From positions 1 to 31,712 of the forward strand of contig CAJUNN010000038.1 of assembly GCA_910587955.1 (NCBI GenBank): 31,712 bases of DNA, written 5' to 3'. Shown here one piece after another: positions 15,885 to 23,062 of the stretch; the stretch's first letter is position 1; every line of letters starts with the position of its first letter. The notes under the pieces are model-generated. The model was not told where the DNA came from. It saw only the letters and a program-made list of their open reading frames with translations, and searched no databases. The position numbers and the translations under genes are program-made. This DNA is from an uncultured Lachnospiraceae bacterium. GTDB lineage: Bacteria > Bacillota > Clostridia > Lachnospirales > Lachnospiraceae.

Positions 15885-17007
15885 GGCTTTTGCCAAAAGG
15901 TTTTTCGGTGCGAAATATGAGAGGCTGCTTCGGGCATTTCCGGTCTGCCTGCTTGTGTACTGGGGGCTGCATATCAGCGGCTGTCAAATGCAGATAGCCC
16001 CCTTCATTTTCTATCTGATGATAAATACCTTTACCGCTGGCATCGTGTGGGAAGCCCTTGTTTCGAAGGACAACGCCGCTGCTATGCAGAATATGGTGAT
16101 GCTCCCCTTTGACAGCCGGAAATTCACGCTTTCCTATGTAGCCTCTCTGGGAGCCTATGCGCTTTTTACCAAGACGGCCCTGCTTATGGCGGTTTTGGCG
16201 GCTGTGAAGGAATGGAGTCCTGGAGAAATTTTTACCGGCCTTCTATGCGGAGTCCATGCAGTCCTTATGGCTGCCGCCGTTTTTTCCCTGCGGAAGCACT
16301 GGCCAGCCGTAGGAATCTTTATCCTGTCAGTACTTGGCATTGTTTTGCTTTTGGGAAACACTTCCTGGTTTGCGCCGCTGACGGCTGCAAACATGGTTTT
16401 TTCCTTTCTTTTGCTGCTGCATGCAGACGCATATTCCTTTTATCTCCAAAAGGAGAGAAACATCCGTGTGCGCAGGAGATATCAAAGCGGTTCCGTGGGA
16501 AGATATCTCTTCCGGTATTTAAAATGCCATAAAAATTATCTGCTCAATACAGCCGTTATGTGGTGTGCAGCCGGTATACTGCCGCTTTTGTTCAAAGATA
16601 TAGAAAACCAATTTGCCGTTTTGATTGGCTTCGCCCTTTTATCTCTGAATACGCCCCTGGGAATCCTGCTTTCCTGCGACCCGGATCTGGAGCAGGCGGT
16701 CCGCTTTCTGCCCAATCAAAGAAAAGCCTTCTGCGTACCTTACTGCCTGTTTATATTTCTATGCAATCTGACGGCGGACGGGATCTTTCTTGGCAGCCTG
16801 CAATTCCAAAAAGGCGGCGTTGCCGTCTGGATGCTTGCGGCCGCTGTCTTCTTTGCCCTGCAAAGCGCCATCGGTTCCGTCTTCCTGGAATGGTTTTATC
16901 CCATCCGGAACTGGAACACCGAAAGCGATCTGTGGCATCATCCCAGAAAATACATGGTGCCGGCAGCCATGCTTTTGCTGGCAGCGGCAGTGGGAGCCGC
17001 ATTCTAG
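15868..17007 (+). CDS. ABC transporter permease, polytopic membrane protein
   Basis: This is a 379-residue protein with about ten hydrophobic segments and no large extracellular domain. It starts inside the ATPase gene with a GGGAGG site 9 nt upstream, so the two are translationally coupled. It lacks any family motif that I can name. Its partner is clearly the ATPase before it. A long Lys/Arg-rich cytoplasmic loop lies near residues 190-215. The substrate is unknown; a peptide or lipid is typical for transporters beside AgrC-type kinases. Confidence 0.85.
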   Translation: MKMMCKAFAKRFFGAKYERLLRAFPVCLLVYWGLHISGCQMQIAPFIFYLMINTFTAGIVWEALVSKDNAAAMQNMVMLPFDSRKFTLSYVASLGAYALFTKTALLMAVLAAVKEWSPGEIFTGLLCGVHAVLMAAAVFSLRKHWPAVGIFILSVLGIVLLLGNTSWFAPLTAANMVFSFLLLLHADAYSFYLQKERNIRVRRRYQSGSVGRYLFRYLKCHKNYLLNTAVMWCAAGILPLLFKDIENQFAVLIGFALLSLNTPLGILLSCDPDLEQAVRFLPNQRKAFCVPYCLFIFLCNLTADGIFLGSLQFQKGGVAVWMLAAAVFFALQSAIGSVFLEWFYPIRNWNTESDLWHHPRKYMVPAAMLLLAAAVGAAF

Positions 17008-17050
17008 AAAACGGCCGTTCCTGCACAGATTTATGCGGGAACAGCCGTTT
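17008..17050. terminator. Bidirectional terminator between the ABC operon and the SASP gene
   Basis: AAACGGC-C-GTTCC can pair with GGAAC-A-GCCGTTT across a loop of about 15 nt. The stem is flanked by A residues on the left and T residues on the right, and lies between two convergent genes, so it can serve both. The T-runs are short, so efficiency may be modest. Confidence 0.6.
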
Positions 17051-17086
17051 CTCATACCTTATTTGTTTGTTCAGCCAGAAAACCGA

Positions 17087-17293
17087 TTATTTGCCGGCCA
17101 TCTGTCTTTCCTGGGCCTCGATCATTTTCTTAACCATATAGCCGCCTACGGAACCGTTCTGCTTGGAAGTCAGGTTTCCGTTGTAACCGTCTGTCAGGGG
17201 CACGCCCAGCTCGCTGGCAACCTCATACTTGAACTTGTCAAGGGCACCCTTTGCCTCCGGTACTGCTGCGGTGTTAGAAGATTTACTAGACAT
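17087..17293 (-). CDS. Alpha/beta-type small acid-soluble spore protein
   Basis: This is a 68-residue protein with the SASP pattern: EAKGALDKFKYEVASELGV, which contains the GPR protease cleavage region, and GYNGNLTSKQNGSVGGYMVKKMIEAQER, the DNA-contacting second half. These proteins coat forespore DNA, hold it in an A-like form and protect it from UV and heat; they are degraded on germination. AAGGAGG lies 8 nt before the start. The gene stands alone, as is usual, with a leader of some 70-80 nt. It shows that the host makes endospores or descends from one that did. Confidence 0.95.
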   Translation of the reverse strand: MSSKSSNTAAVPEAKGALDKFKYEVASELGVPLTDGYNGNLTSKQNGSVGGYMVKKMIEAQERQMAGK

Positions 17294-17311
17294 AATAAAC
17301 GCCTCCTTACT

Positions 17312-17342
17312 GCAGATTGTTCTGCAACTGTTTGCAATCTGC
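17312..17342 (-). repeat. Hairpin in the SASP leader
   Basis: GCAGATTG (17312-17319) and CAATCTGC (17335-17342) form a perfect 8-bp stem with a 15-nt loop in the untranslated leader of the SASP mRNA. It ends 18 nt from the start codon, close to but not covering the ribosome site. It might stabilise the message in the spore. Confidence 0.5.
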
Positions 17343-17366
17343 GTCTGTTGTTGTTTGTTACGTGAT

Positions 17367-17393
17367 TAGTATGTGAGAAATCCGGGTGAATAC
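17367..17393 (-). promoter_or_regulatory. Possible sigma-G promoter of the SASP gene
   Basis: On the minus strand, CATACTA (17373-17367) matches the sigma-G -10 consensus exactly. The best -35 candidate, GTATT (17393-17389), is only 15 nt away and off by one base, so the -35 is uncertain. A sigma-G promoter is what a forespore gene should have. Confidence 0.45.
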
Positions 17394-17434
17394 ACTGGCA
17401 GTTGCTTGCTGATCTGATAATTTTTGACAAAATC

Positions 17435-17463
17435 TTTACGGAAGAAGAAAAAACGGCTATACT
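17435..17463 (+). promoter_or_regulatory. Promoter of the YD-repeat protein gene
   Basis: TTTACG (17435-17440), a 17-nt spacer and TATACT (17458-17463) lie 42 nt before the TTG start. A perfect TTGACA at 17424-17429 is too far from this -10 to be used with it. Confidence 0.55.
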
Positions 17464-17505
17464 ATAGATGTATTTTTAGAAACACATGTGCAGGGAGGAA
17501 AACAT

Positions 17506-19140
17506 TTGAAAAAGAATATAAAAAAACGGGTTTTTTCTATCATTTTAGCAGTTTCAGTGGTGCTTTTTTCCCTGCCTTTCCAGCGTGTACAGGCCGGAAC
17601 AGAAAATCCCGAAGCCATACAGGCGCGTCTGTGTACGGTTTTTGGCGAATCCATTTCAGCAATGAAGTTCGGGCAGTTTGCCTGCCTGGAATTTACCCTT
17701 CCCCAGGATCTGGACGTGAAGGTGGAGCTTTGCCTGCCCAAATCGGAGGATTCCCTGGGCTGTCTTTATGCCGTTTTTTATGGAGAACATTTGAAAAACC
17801 GGGGAAGCCGGGGACTGCCGGATTATGAATGGAAACGAAGGATGGAGGAAGAAGAACTCCGCTCGGAACTAAAAACCCTTTCTGTCCGAGGTGCTTATGA
17901 AAAGGCAGAACGGATTTGGGGAATGGGCGCCCGGACGGAGGACTCCTCCGGGGAGTCCATGACCAATTATCTCATTTGGAAAGGACAGTATGTGCCTGTC
18001 CGCGAAGCTTACCCAAGATATGTAAAACCGGGCAATTATGAACTCCGGATCACGCCCCTGGATCCCGGATTTGGCTCTCTGGCGGTAAGAATTCCCCTGA
18101 CTGTCAGCGGAAGCGGGGAAGGAGAGCGGCTGACCCAGGAAGATGTACAGACGGTTCTGGAACGGGAGGAACAGTCTTTCCCCCTGGAGCATATGCACGT
18201 TCTGGATATTCTCACGGAACATCCCAACTGCCGGGTGGATCTGGGAAGCGGAGAGCTTATATGGCGGGAACCGGATATCCCGGCCGGCGGGGAAGGAGAA
18301 CTTCCTTTTGAAAGATTCCATCATGCAGGGCAGTATTACAACGATAAGGGCTTGAATATTGCGGGACTTGGAGATTTGTGGACCCACAGCTATTCCTATT
18401 TTGCGGATATCTACCGCATGGATATCATGATTTATCTTCCGGAAGGGAAAATATTAAATTTTCAAAAGGTGTACCGGAAAGGGTGGCAGTGTTTCGGTTC
18501 CGAACCCTATTTTCTGGAAGAGGCGGAGAACGGCTTTGTACTGAAAACACCGGAGGGAGAAGAGATTTCCTTTCATGAAAACGGCCGGGCAGTCCGGATC
18601 CGTCAGGCGGACGGAAGCGAACTCCGTCTTTCCTATGCGCCGGACCGCCTGATCCAGGTTTCTTCGGACACGGATCGCCTGTTTTTTACCTACGACAAAG
18701 AGCGTCTGGTCAAAGTAACCAGCGATTTGGGGGCAAAGATAACGTTCTTTTATCAGGGGGAGAGCGGGAATGTGGCGGAAAGCGTCTCAGAAAGCGGTGC
18801 CCATGTCCGCTACGAGTACGACGGGAAGGGACAGCTTTCCAAGGTCTGGGACGGAGCAGGGGATTTAAGGATGGAAGCCCTCTACGGGGAATACAGCAAC
18901 ATGACCGGCCGGGCGAAAGCAGAGTCCCTCTGGCTGCCGGGCGAAGATCTCCGTCTGACCTTTTCCTACGACGACAGTAAAAAAAGAAATATCTGCAGGA
19001 AAAAGAATGGCGGCTCCCTGGCTATGTCCTACGAGGGAAATCATGGGTCCGAGTATGAAACTTGTACCTGGATGCTCTTTGACGAACAGGGACAGCTGCT
19101 CCGCATCTCGGATCCCGCCGGAAAAACTACCGTCTACTAA
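17506..19140 (+). CDS. Secreted YD-repeat (Rhs-like) protein, probably truncated at the C-terminus
   Basis: The protein has 544 residues. The start is TTG 17506, because GGGAGG (17493-17498) lies 7 nt in front; a GTG further up would place that site inside the gene. A signal peptide is clear: a Lys/Arg-rich start, a hydrophobic core (residues 9-25) and VQA before a likely cut after Ala30. Residues 31-260 match nothing I recognise. From about 280 there are wall-associated/YD-type repeats (GNDLxxSY-like opening, then many YEYDGKGQL-like units). Rhs proteins usually run well over 1000 residues and end in a conserved core plus a toxin tip. This one stops right after a repeat (DPAGKTTVY) and overlaps the convergent WYL gene by 4 nt. 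It may be a remnant or a short surface protein. Confidence 0.75.
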   Translation: MKKNIKKRVFSIILAVSVVLFSLPFQRVQAGTENPEAIQARLCTVFGESISAMKFGQFACLEFTLPQDLDVKVELCLPKSEDSLGCLYAVFYGEHLKNRGSRGLPDYEWKRRMEEEELRSELKTLSVRGAYEKAERIWGMGARTEDSSGESMTNYLIWKGQYVPVREAYPRYVKPGNYELRITPLDPGFGSLAVRIPLTVSGSGEGERLTQEDVQTVLEREEQSFPLEHMHVLDILTEHPNCRVDLGSGELIWREPDIPAGGEGELPFERFHHAGQYYNDKGLNIAGLGDLWTHSYSYFADIYRMDIMIYLPEGKILNFQKVYRKGWQCFGSEPYFLEEAENGFVLKTPEGEEISFHENGRAVRIRQADGSELRLSYAPDRLIQVSSDTDRLFFTYDKERLVKVTSDLGAKITFFYQGESGNVAESVSESGAHVRYEYDGKGQLSKVWDGAGDLRMEALYGEYSNMTGRAKAESLWLPGEDLRLTFSYDDSKKRNICRKKNGGSLAMSYEGNHGSEYETCTWMLFDEQGQLLRISDPAGKTTVY

Positions 19141-20153
19141 GGCGTCTCCGGATCGTAAAAGAGGGCATGCTGGCGGCGCACCCGCTCCCGCACCTGGGAG
19201 AGGAAAGCATCCGGTCCCAGAATCCTTATCACCGGGCCGAAGGAAAGAAGCTCAATGAGAAGCTCCGTCTCGTCTGCGGGATCGCAGTAGATGGAGCAGA
19301 GCCAGGTATCCGTCTCCGGCTCGTAGACCGTCTGTTTTTCATAATTGGCAAAATGGAGCATACACCGTTCCAGGGCATTGCGCTCCCGGGAAATGCGGAT
19401 GCGCACCGGCTCCGCCGCCTCTTTCTGAAATTTGGCGAAATCCCAGTCAAACCCGGCAGGAACCGGATTCCGGGAGAGGCAGCAGGCGCGGATCCGGGCC
19501 AGGTTCAGGATATAGGGGGCGCAAAGCTTCCCTTTAGACTGGGATACACCCAGCAGGCGGAATTTGTCATCCTTTGGAGAGTACTGCAGGCGGCAGGGCA
19601 GAAGCTCCAGAGTGCGTTCCGTTCCCTTTCCGCTTTGATAGGTCAAAAAAACGGGGCATTTGCAGATCATTGCCTTAAGAACCGTCTGAAAATTTGTGAT
19701 GTACCAGGGAGCTTCGTAAGGATCCCCGTCTGCAAAGCGGTCGAAGTAGTAAAAATCATCTTTATGAAACAAAGGCTCCTGCTCCGAAAGCTCCTCTTTT
19801 AGAGCATCAAAGTCCTTTTCCCGGAAAAAGAGGCGGAAACGGGGATCGGGAAGAAGGGCTTTCAGCCAGGATTTCTGCATTTTTGTCAGGGGTACTTTTA
19901 AAAATCCGTCTGCTGAAAGGTTTTCCGGCCTTCGAAGGGCCGAAGAAAACAGATGCTTCTCCTGCTCCTCCAAAAGAGGAGACCAGGTCCCTTTTGTCAG
20001 CTTCGGCACAATAGCCAGAGCGCTTTCGGGAGAGGCGTACCGGCGGCAGATTTCTTCCATTTCTTTTATCGTTATGGGAGCCTTTCCGGCTTCCAGCAGG
20101 ATTTTTCGGACTGCCTGGAAATAGGAGCCGTAAATTTCTTCAAACCATTCCAT
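19137..20153 (-). CDS. WYL-domain regulator, second of a tandem pair
   Basis: This is a 338-residue protein. The N-terminal part (about 1-130) is helical with a possible winged-helix DNA-binding unit. The WYL-like sandwich fold spans about residues 155-240 (VFLTYQSGKGTERTLELLP ... KFRLLGVSQ), and a WCX-like C-terminal domain follows. The Trp-Tyr-Leu triad is degenerate (Phe-Arg-Leu-Leu). ATG 20153 is preferred over ATG 20168 because GGAGGGG lies 7 nt upstream of it; it then overlaps the first WYL gene by 14 nt. The frame ends inside the last codons of the convergent YD-repeat gene. WYL proteins are transcription factors that sense nucleic-acid or nucleotide ligands; the divergent rtcB gene is the probable target. 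Confidence 0.8.
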   Translation of the reverse strand: MEWFEEIYGSYFQAVRKILLEAGKAPITIKEMEEICRRYASPESALAIVPKLTKGTWSPLLEEQEKHLFSSALRRPENLSADGFLKVPLTKMQKSWLKALLPDPRFRLFFREKDFDALKEELSEQEPLFHKDDFYYFDRFADGDPYEAPWYITNFQTVLKAMICKCPVFLTYQSGKGTERTLELLPCRLQYSPKDDKFRLLGVSQSKGKLCAPYILNLARIRACCLSRNPVPAGFDWDFAKFQKEAAEPVRIRISRERNALERCMLHFANYEKQTVYEPETDTWLCSIYCDPADETELLIELLSFGPVIRILGPDAFLSQVRERVRRQHALFYDPETP

Positions 20154-21387
20154 GAGTATCCCCTCCATACATACGGTACATGCGTTCCCAGTCTGCCGTG
20201 ATCTTTTTCAGGGCGGTTTCATTGGAGCACTGGAGATCCAGAATGCGTCCGGTGAAGGTTTTTACCCAGGAGAGCATCTCGTTGACGTCAAAAAAATTTC
20301 CTGTGTAGAGAAATGTGTTTTCCCGGATTCTTAAGATTTCCCCGCCTCGTCCCTCCCGGTTCAGGCGGTTTAGCACATAGTCCTCCCTCTTTTCGTCAAT
20401 AAAAAGTTTCATGCACAGGGTTTCCATGCGGCTGCGCCCGCCAAACGAGACACCCCAGCAGAAGGGAAGGTTTTGCGTCAGCTTCTTCTGCACCGCATCA
20501 TAGCCGGGGAAGTTCTCCAGGACTTCCACTTTGGAAATGCTGTCCAGGCGAAGATTTTGGAAACGGCGGCGAGGTTCCTGATAGAGGCAAAGGTAGCGGC
20601 GTCCTGTTTGGGTACTGACGAAAATCCGCAGGGGAATTCCTGTCACCTGAGAGCGGCTGCCGGAACGGCTGCTGTGGTTTTCAAAGCGGATCTGCCGGCC
20701 TTCCCGGATGGCCGGCAAGACGGAGAGCAGCACCTGATCTTCCAAAGTGTGTACCAGAAAGTAATGTTTCCAGCAGAACAGATCGTTCTCCTGAAATTCC
20801 CGATCCAGGATGGTATTTCCGGCGAAGCCGAAGGGAAAGGCTTCGGAACAGAATTTTACAGCTTTCAGCAAGTCCTGATAGCAAGGGGACTGCTCCAGAC
20901 AAAGGGGAGGCGTCAGGCGGTAGCGGAGGGTTTTTCCAAACTTTTCCGCCTGAAAGACGCCCAGGCGCTCATATTCCCGGCATTTGTTCCGCACAGTCTG
21001 GGAATCAGGCAGGGATTTGAACCGCTCAGCCATTCCGTCGCAGAGCTCCGCCACGGAACGGAACTGCCCGTCAAAGAGCAAAGCCAGAAGGAAGAAGTGA
21101 AGCAAAAGATCGTTGTCTGTAAAACTTTTGGCTTTCCAGGCCGCATAGAGAGGATTGGCCGAAAGCTTCTTGCTGTCCATATGGACAAAGACCTGCTTTC
21201 CCCGGGAGGTATAATCCGCGCGGATATAGCCACAGAGATAGTTTTCAATCCGGCGCCGCTCATTGTCGTAGGTGCGCCCGCTCTTTTCCCCGTATTCCCC
21301 CCGGACCTTAAAGCCGTAGAGAAAGAACTGGCGCATATAGTTGCGGATACGCTCGAAATTTTTGATCAGTTCCTGAAAGTCTGCCAT
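20140..21387 (-). CDS. WYL-domain regulator, first of a tandem pair
   Basis: This is a 415-residue protein. A helical N-terminus is followed by a winged-helix-like region at about residues 105-160 (SVAELCDGM ... SQTVRNKCREYERLG, then a basic wing). The WYL domain lies at about 220-300, with QTGRRYLCLYQEPRRRFQNLRLDSISKVE, where the usual WYL becomes RYLCLY. A C-terminal WCX-like domain carries a FIDEKREDYVLNRL motif. AGGGAGG lies 6 nt before ATG 21387. It is transcribed away from rtcB, and the promoters face each other across 190 nt. Tandem WYL regulators such as PafB/PafC act together, so a heterodimer is likely here. Confidence 0.82.
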   Translation of the reverse strand: MADFQELIKNFERIRNYMRQFFLYGFKVRGEYGEKSGRTYDNERRRIENYLCGYIRADYTSRGKQVFVHMDSKKLSANPLYAAWKAKSFTDNDLLLHFFLLALLFDGQFRSVAELCDGMAERFKSLPDSQTVRNKCREYERLGVFQAEKFGKTLRYRLTPPLCLEQSPCYQDLLKAVKFCSEAFPFGFAGNTILDREFQENDLFCWKHYFLVHTLEDQVLLSVLPAIREGRQIRFENHSSRSGSRSQVTGIPLRIFVSTQTGRRYLCLYQEPRRRFQNLRLDSISKVEVLENFPGYDAVQKKLTQNLPFCWGVSFGGRSRMETLCMKLFIDEKREDYVLNRLNREGRGGEILRIRENTFLYTGNFFDVNEMLSWVKTFTGRILDLQCSNETALKKITADWERMYRMYGGDTHGMV

Positions 21388-21425
21388 GGTTTCCTCCCTG
21401 TATGAACGGTGTCCGTTTTATAGCA

Positions 21426-21454
21426 ATTTTAATGGATTCGGAAGAAGTTCGCAA
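21426..21454 (-). promoter_or_regulatory. Promoter of the WYL pair
   Basis: On the minus strand, TTGCGA (21454-21449), a 17-nt spacer and TAAAAT (21431-21426) make a good promoter 39 nt before the first WYL start. An alternative extended -10 (TGCTATAAA) lies just downstream of it. Confidence 0.55.
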
Positions 21455-21487
21455 CTTTTTTTACATGATCCTTGGATTCTTTTTCCA

Positions 21488-21546
21488 TATAATGAGAGTG
21501 TCAAAAGGAACCAAAAACGGCACTTCTAAAACCCGGACAGGTGCCG
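21488..21546 (+). promoter_or_regulatory. rtcB -10 box and leader hairpin
   Basis: A perfect TATAAT stands at 21488-21493, but no acceptable -35 lies 16-18 nt upstream, which suggests the promoter needs an activator. The leader then contains CGGCAC (21518-21523) pairing with GTGCCG (21541-21546) across 17 nt, ending 31 nt before the rtcB start codon. Confidence 0.45.
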
Positions 21547-21577
21547 GACACAGTGAACGAGAAAGACAGGTGATGGT

Positions 21578-22810
21578 ATGTTTATAAAAGAAACGGAAAA
21601 CGGAAATTATCCCTTAAAAGTCTGGCTTGGGAAAGAGACGGATCTGGAGAAGACCTGCATAGAACAGGCGCAGCATCTGATGGAGCTTCCCTTTCTCCAT
21701 CAATGGGTGTGCCTGATGCCGGATACCCATGCAGGTATGGGGATGCCTATCGGCGGCGTGATTGCCGCTATGGATACGGTGATTCCCAATGCAGTGGGCG
21801 TGGACATCGGGTGCGGTATGGCCTACATAGGAACCAATATTCCGGTGCAGGTTTTGAAGGAAACCATGACAGGAAACGGAAATCTGATACAGGGGATGGT
21901 GGGAGATATTCTGCGGAATATTCCGGCGGGCTTCGCCCATCACAAGATGCCTATGCCCTGCTATACAATGGACCGGGCTATGGAGGAACTGTCTCTCTAT
22001 GAGGAAGACGCAGAACTTCTGGGCCAGCTGGAGGCCGGTTATTTCCAGATTGGGACTCTGGGGGGCGGAAATCATTTTATTGAGCTTCAGGAAGATGAAA
22101 ACGGATATCTCTCCGTAATGCTTCACTCCGGGAGCCGCCATTTCGGAAAGTCTGTCTGCGACTATTTTCATGCCATGGCGCGGGAAATGAACCGGCGCTG
22201 GTACAGCCAGGTGCCGGATGAGTACCGGCTGGCGTTTCTTCCTGTGGATACAGCCCAGGGGCGGCAGTATCTCCGGTGGATGAATCTGTCCCTGGAGTTT
22301 GCCAGGGAAAACCGGGAGAAAATGATGCTGGCCGTGAAAGCCATCCTGGAGAAATGGATCGGAAAGTATACGAAGCTTCCGCTGGAATACCAGGATGAGA
22401 TCAACTGCCACCACAATTACGCAGCCCTGGAGCATCACTACGGAAAGAATGTCTGGGTCCACCGAAAAGGTGCCGTACGGGCACGCTCCGGGGAGCTGAC
22501 GGTAATTCCCGGGGCCATGGGTTCCTATAGTTATGTGGTAATGGGGCTGGGGAATCCGGAGAGCTTTTGCTCCTCCTCCCACGGTGCAGGCCGCGCCTAC
22601 TCCAGGAAAGGGGCTATGGCCGCTTTCACCTGCGAAGAGGTTATGACGGACTTAAAAACCCGGGGCGTGGTGCTGGGAAAGAAACGAAAAGACGACGTGG
22701 CGGAAGAGAGCCGCTTTGCATACAAGGATATTGATGAAGTGATGGCTAATCAGAAGGATTTGGTAATTCCTGTGAAACGCCTGCGGACTGTGGGCGTGGT
22801 GAAAGGATAG
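21578..22810 (+). CDS. rtcB: RNA-splicing ligase RtcB
   Basis: This is a 410-residue protein of usual length. RtcB joins RNA ends bearing 2',3'-cyclic phosphate or 3'-phosphate to 5'-OH ends, using GTP and Mn2+. The active-site residues are all visible: Asp76 and Cys79 in VGVDIGCGMA, His166 in LGGGNHFIEL, His183 in LHSGSRHFG, His279 in NCHHN, and the guanylated nucleophile His335 in SSSHGAGRAYSRKGA. The start at 21578 is preceded by AGGTGAT, a fair ribosome site. In other bacteria rtcB is silent until the CARF-domain regulator RtcR senses RNA damage. Here no RtcR is present and two WYL regulators stand in its place. No archease or RtcA gene is in the window. Confidence 0.96.
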   Translation: MFIKETENGNYPLKVWLGKETDLEKTCIEQAQHLMELPFLHQWVCLMPDTHAGMGMPIGGVIAAMDTVIPNAVGVDIGCGMAYIGTNIPVQVLKETMTGNGNLIQGMVGDILRNIPAGFAHHKMPMPCYTMDRAMEELSLYEEDAELLGQLEAGYFQIGTLGGGNHFIELQEDENGYLSVMLHSGSRHFGKSVCDYFHAMAREMNRRWYSQVPDEYRLAFLPVDTAQGRQYLRWMNLSLEFARENREKMMLAVKAILEKWIGKYTKLPLEYQDEINCHHNYAALEHHYGKNVWVHRKGAVRARSGELTVIPGAMGSYSYVVMGLGNPESFCSSSHGAGRAYSRKGAMAAFTCEEVMTDLKTRGVVLGKKRKDDVAEESRFAYKDIDEVMANQKDLVIPVKRLRTVGVVKG

Positions 22811-22812
22811 AA

Positions 22813-22866
22813 ACATGGGTTTCCTCCCTGGGTCTTCAGGCTTTGGCCAGGGCGGGGGCAGCATGT
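22813..22866 (+). repeat. Inverted repeat after rtcB, possible terminator
   Basis: ACATG (22813-22817) pairs with CATGT (22862-22866). Inside, CCTCCCTGG (22823-22831) pairs with CCAGGGCGG (22847-22855), with one mismatch. There is no T-run after it, so it may be a 3' protective structure rather than a terminator. Confidence 0.35.
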
Positions 22867-22906
22867 TGGAAAAGCCGGCCCGTCCGGCAGTTCATACGGA
22901 AAGAGA

Positions 22907-22936
22907 TTGACAAAAAAATAATAGGAAAGGTATACT
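22907..22936 (+). promoter_or_regulatory. Promoter of the OmpR-type two-component operon
   Basis: TTGACA (22907-22912), an 18-nt spacer and TATACT (22931-22936) give a strong sigma-A promoter. The leader to the regulator start is about 120 nt. Confidence 0.82.
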
Positions 22937-22994
22937 GAAAACAGTTTACAGGCTTTGCCCCGGAGGCAGGCAAACCGGAAAAGAAAATTAGGAA

Positions 22995-23031
22995 GCAAAA
23001 GTCTGCTGCGGGATAAGCGGCAGGCTTTTGC
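22995..23031 (+). promoter_or_regulatory. Long stable hairpin in the regulator leader
   Basis: GCAAAAGTCTGCTGC (22995-23009) pairs with GCGGCAGGCTTTTGC (23017-23031) over 15 positions, two of them G-U, with a seven-base loop. It ends 31 nt before the start codon. There is no T-run, so it is not a simple terminator; it could set mRNA stability or translation. Confidence 0.55.
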
Positions 23032-23062
23032 AATCCAAAAGGAAAGAGATGGGGGATTGGGG

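Noticed and set aside
17424..17429. Perfect TTGACA before the YD-repeat gene
   Set aside because: The only good -10 is 28 nt away, beyond the range for sigma-A; TTTACG at the right distance is preferred.
20473..22582. Large frames antisense to the first WYL gene and to rtcB
   Set aside because: Both opposite strands encode recognisable proteins with ribosome sites; the antisense frames have none.
22813..22866. GC-rich dyad after rtcB as a Rho-independent terminator
   Set aside because: There is no T-run after the stem, so it is listed only as an inverted repeat.
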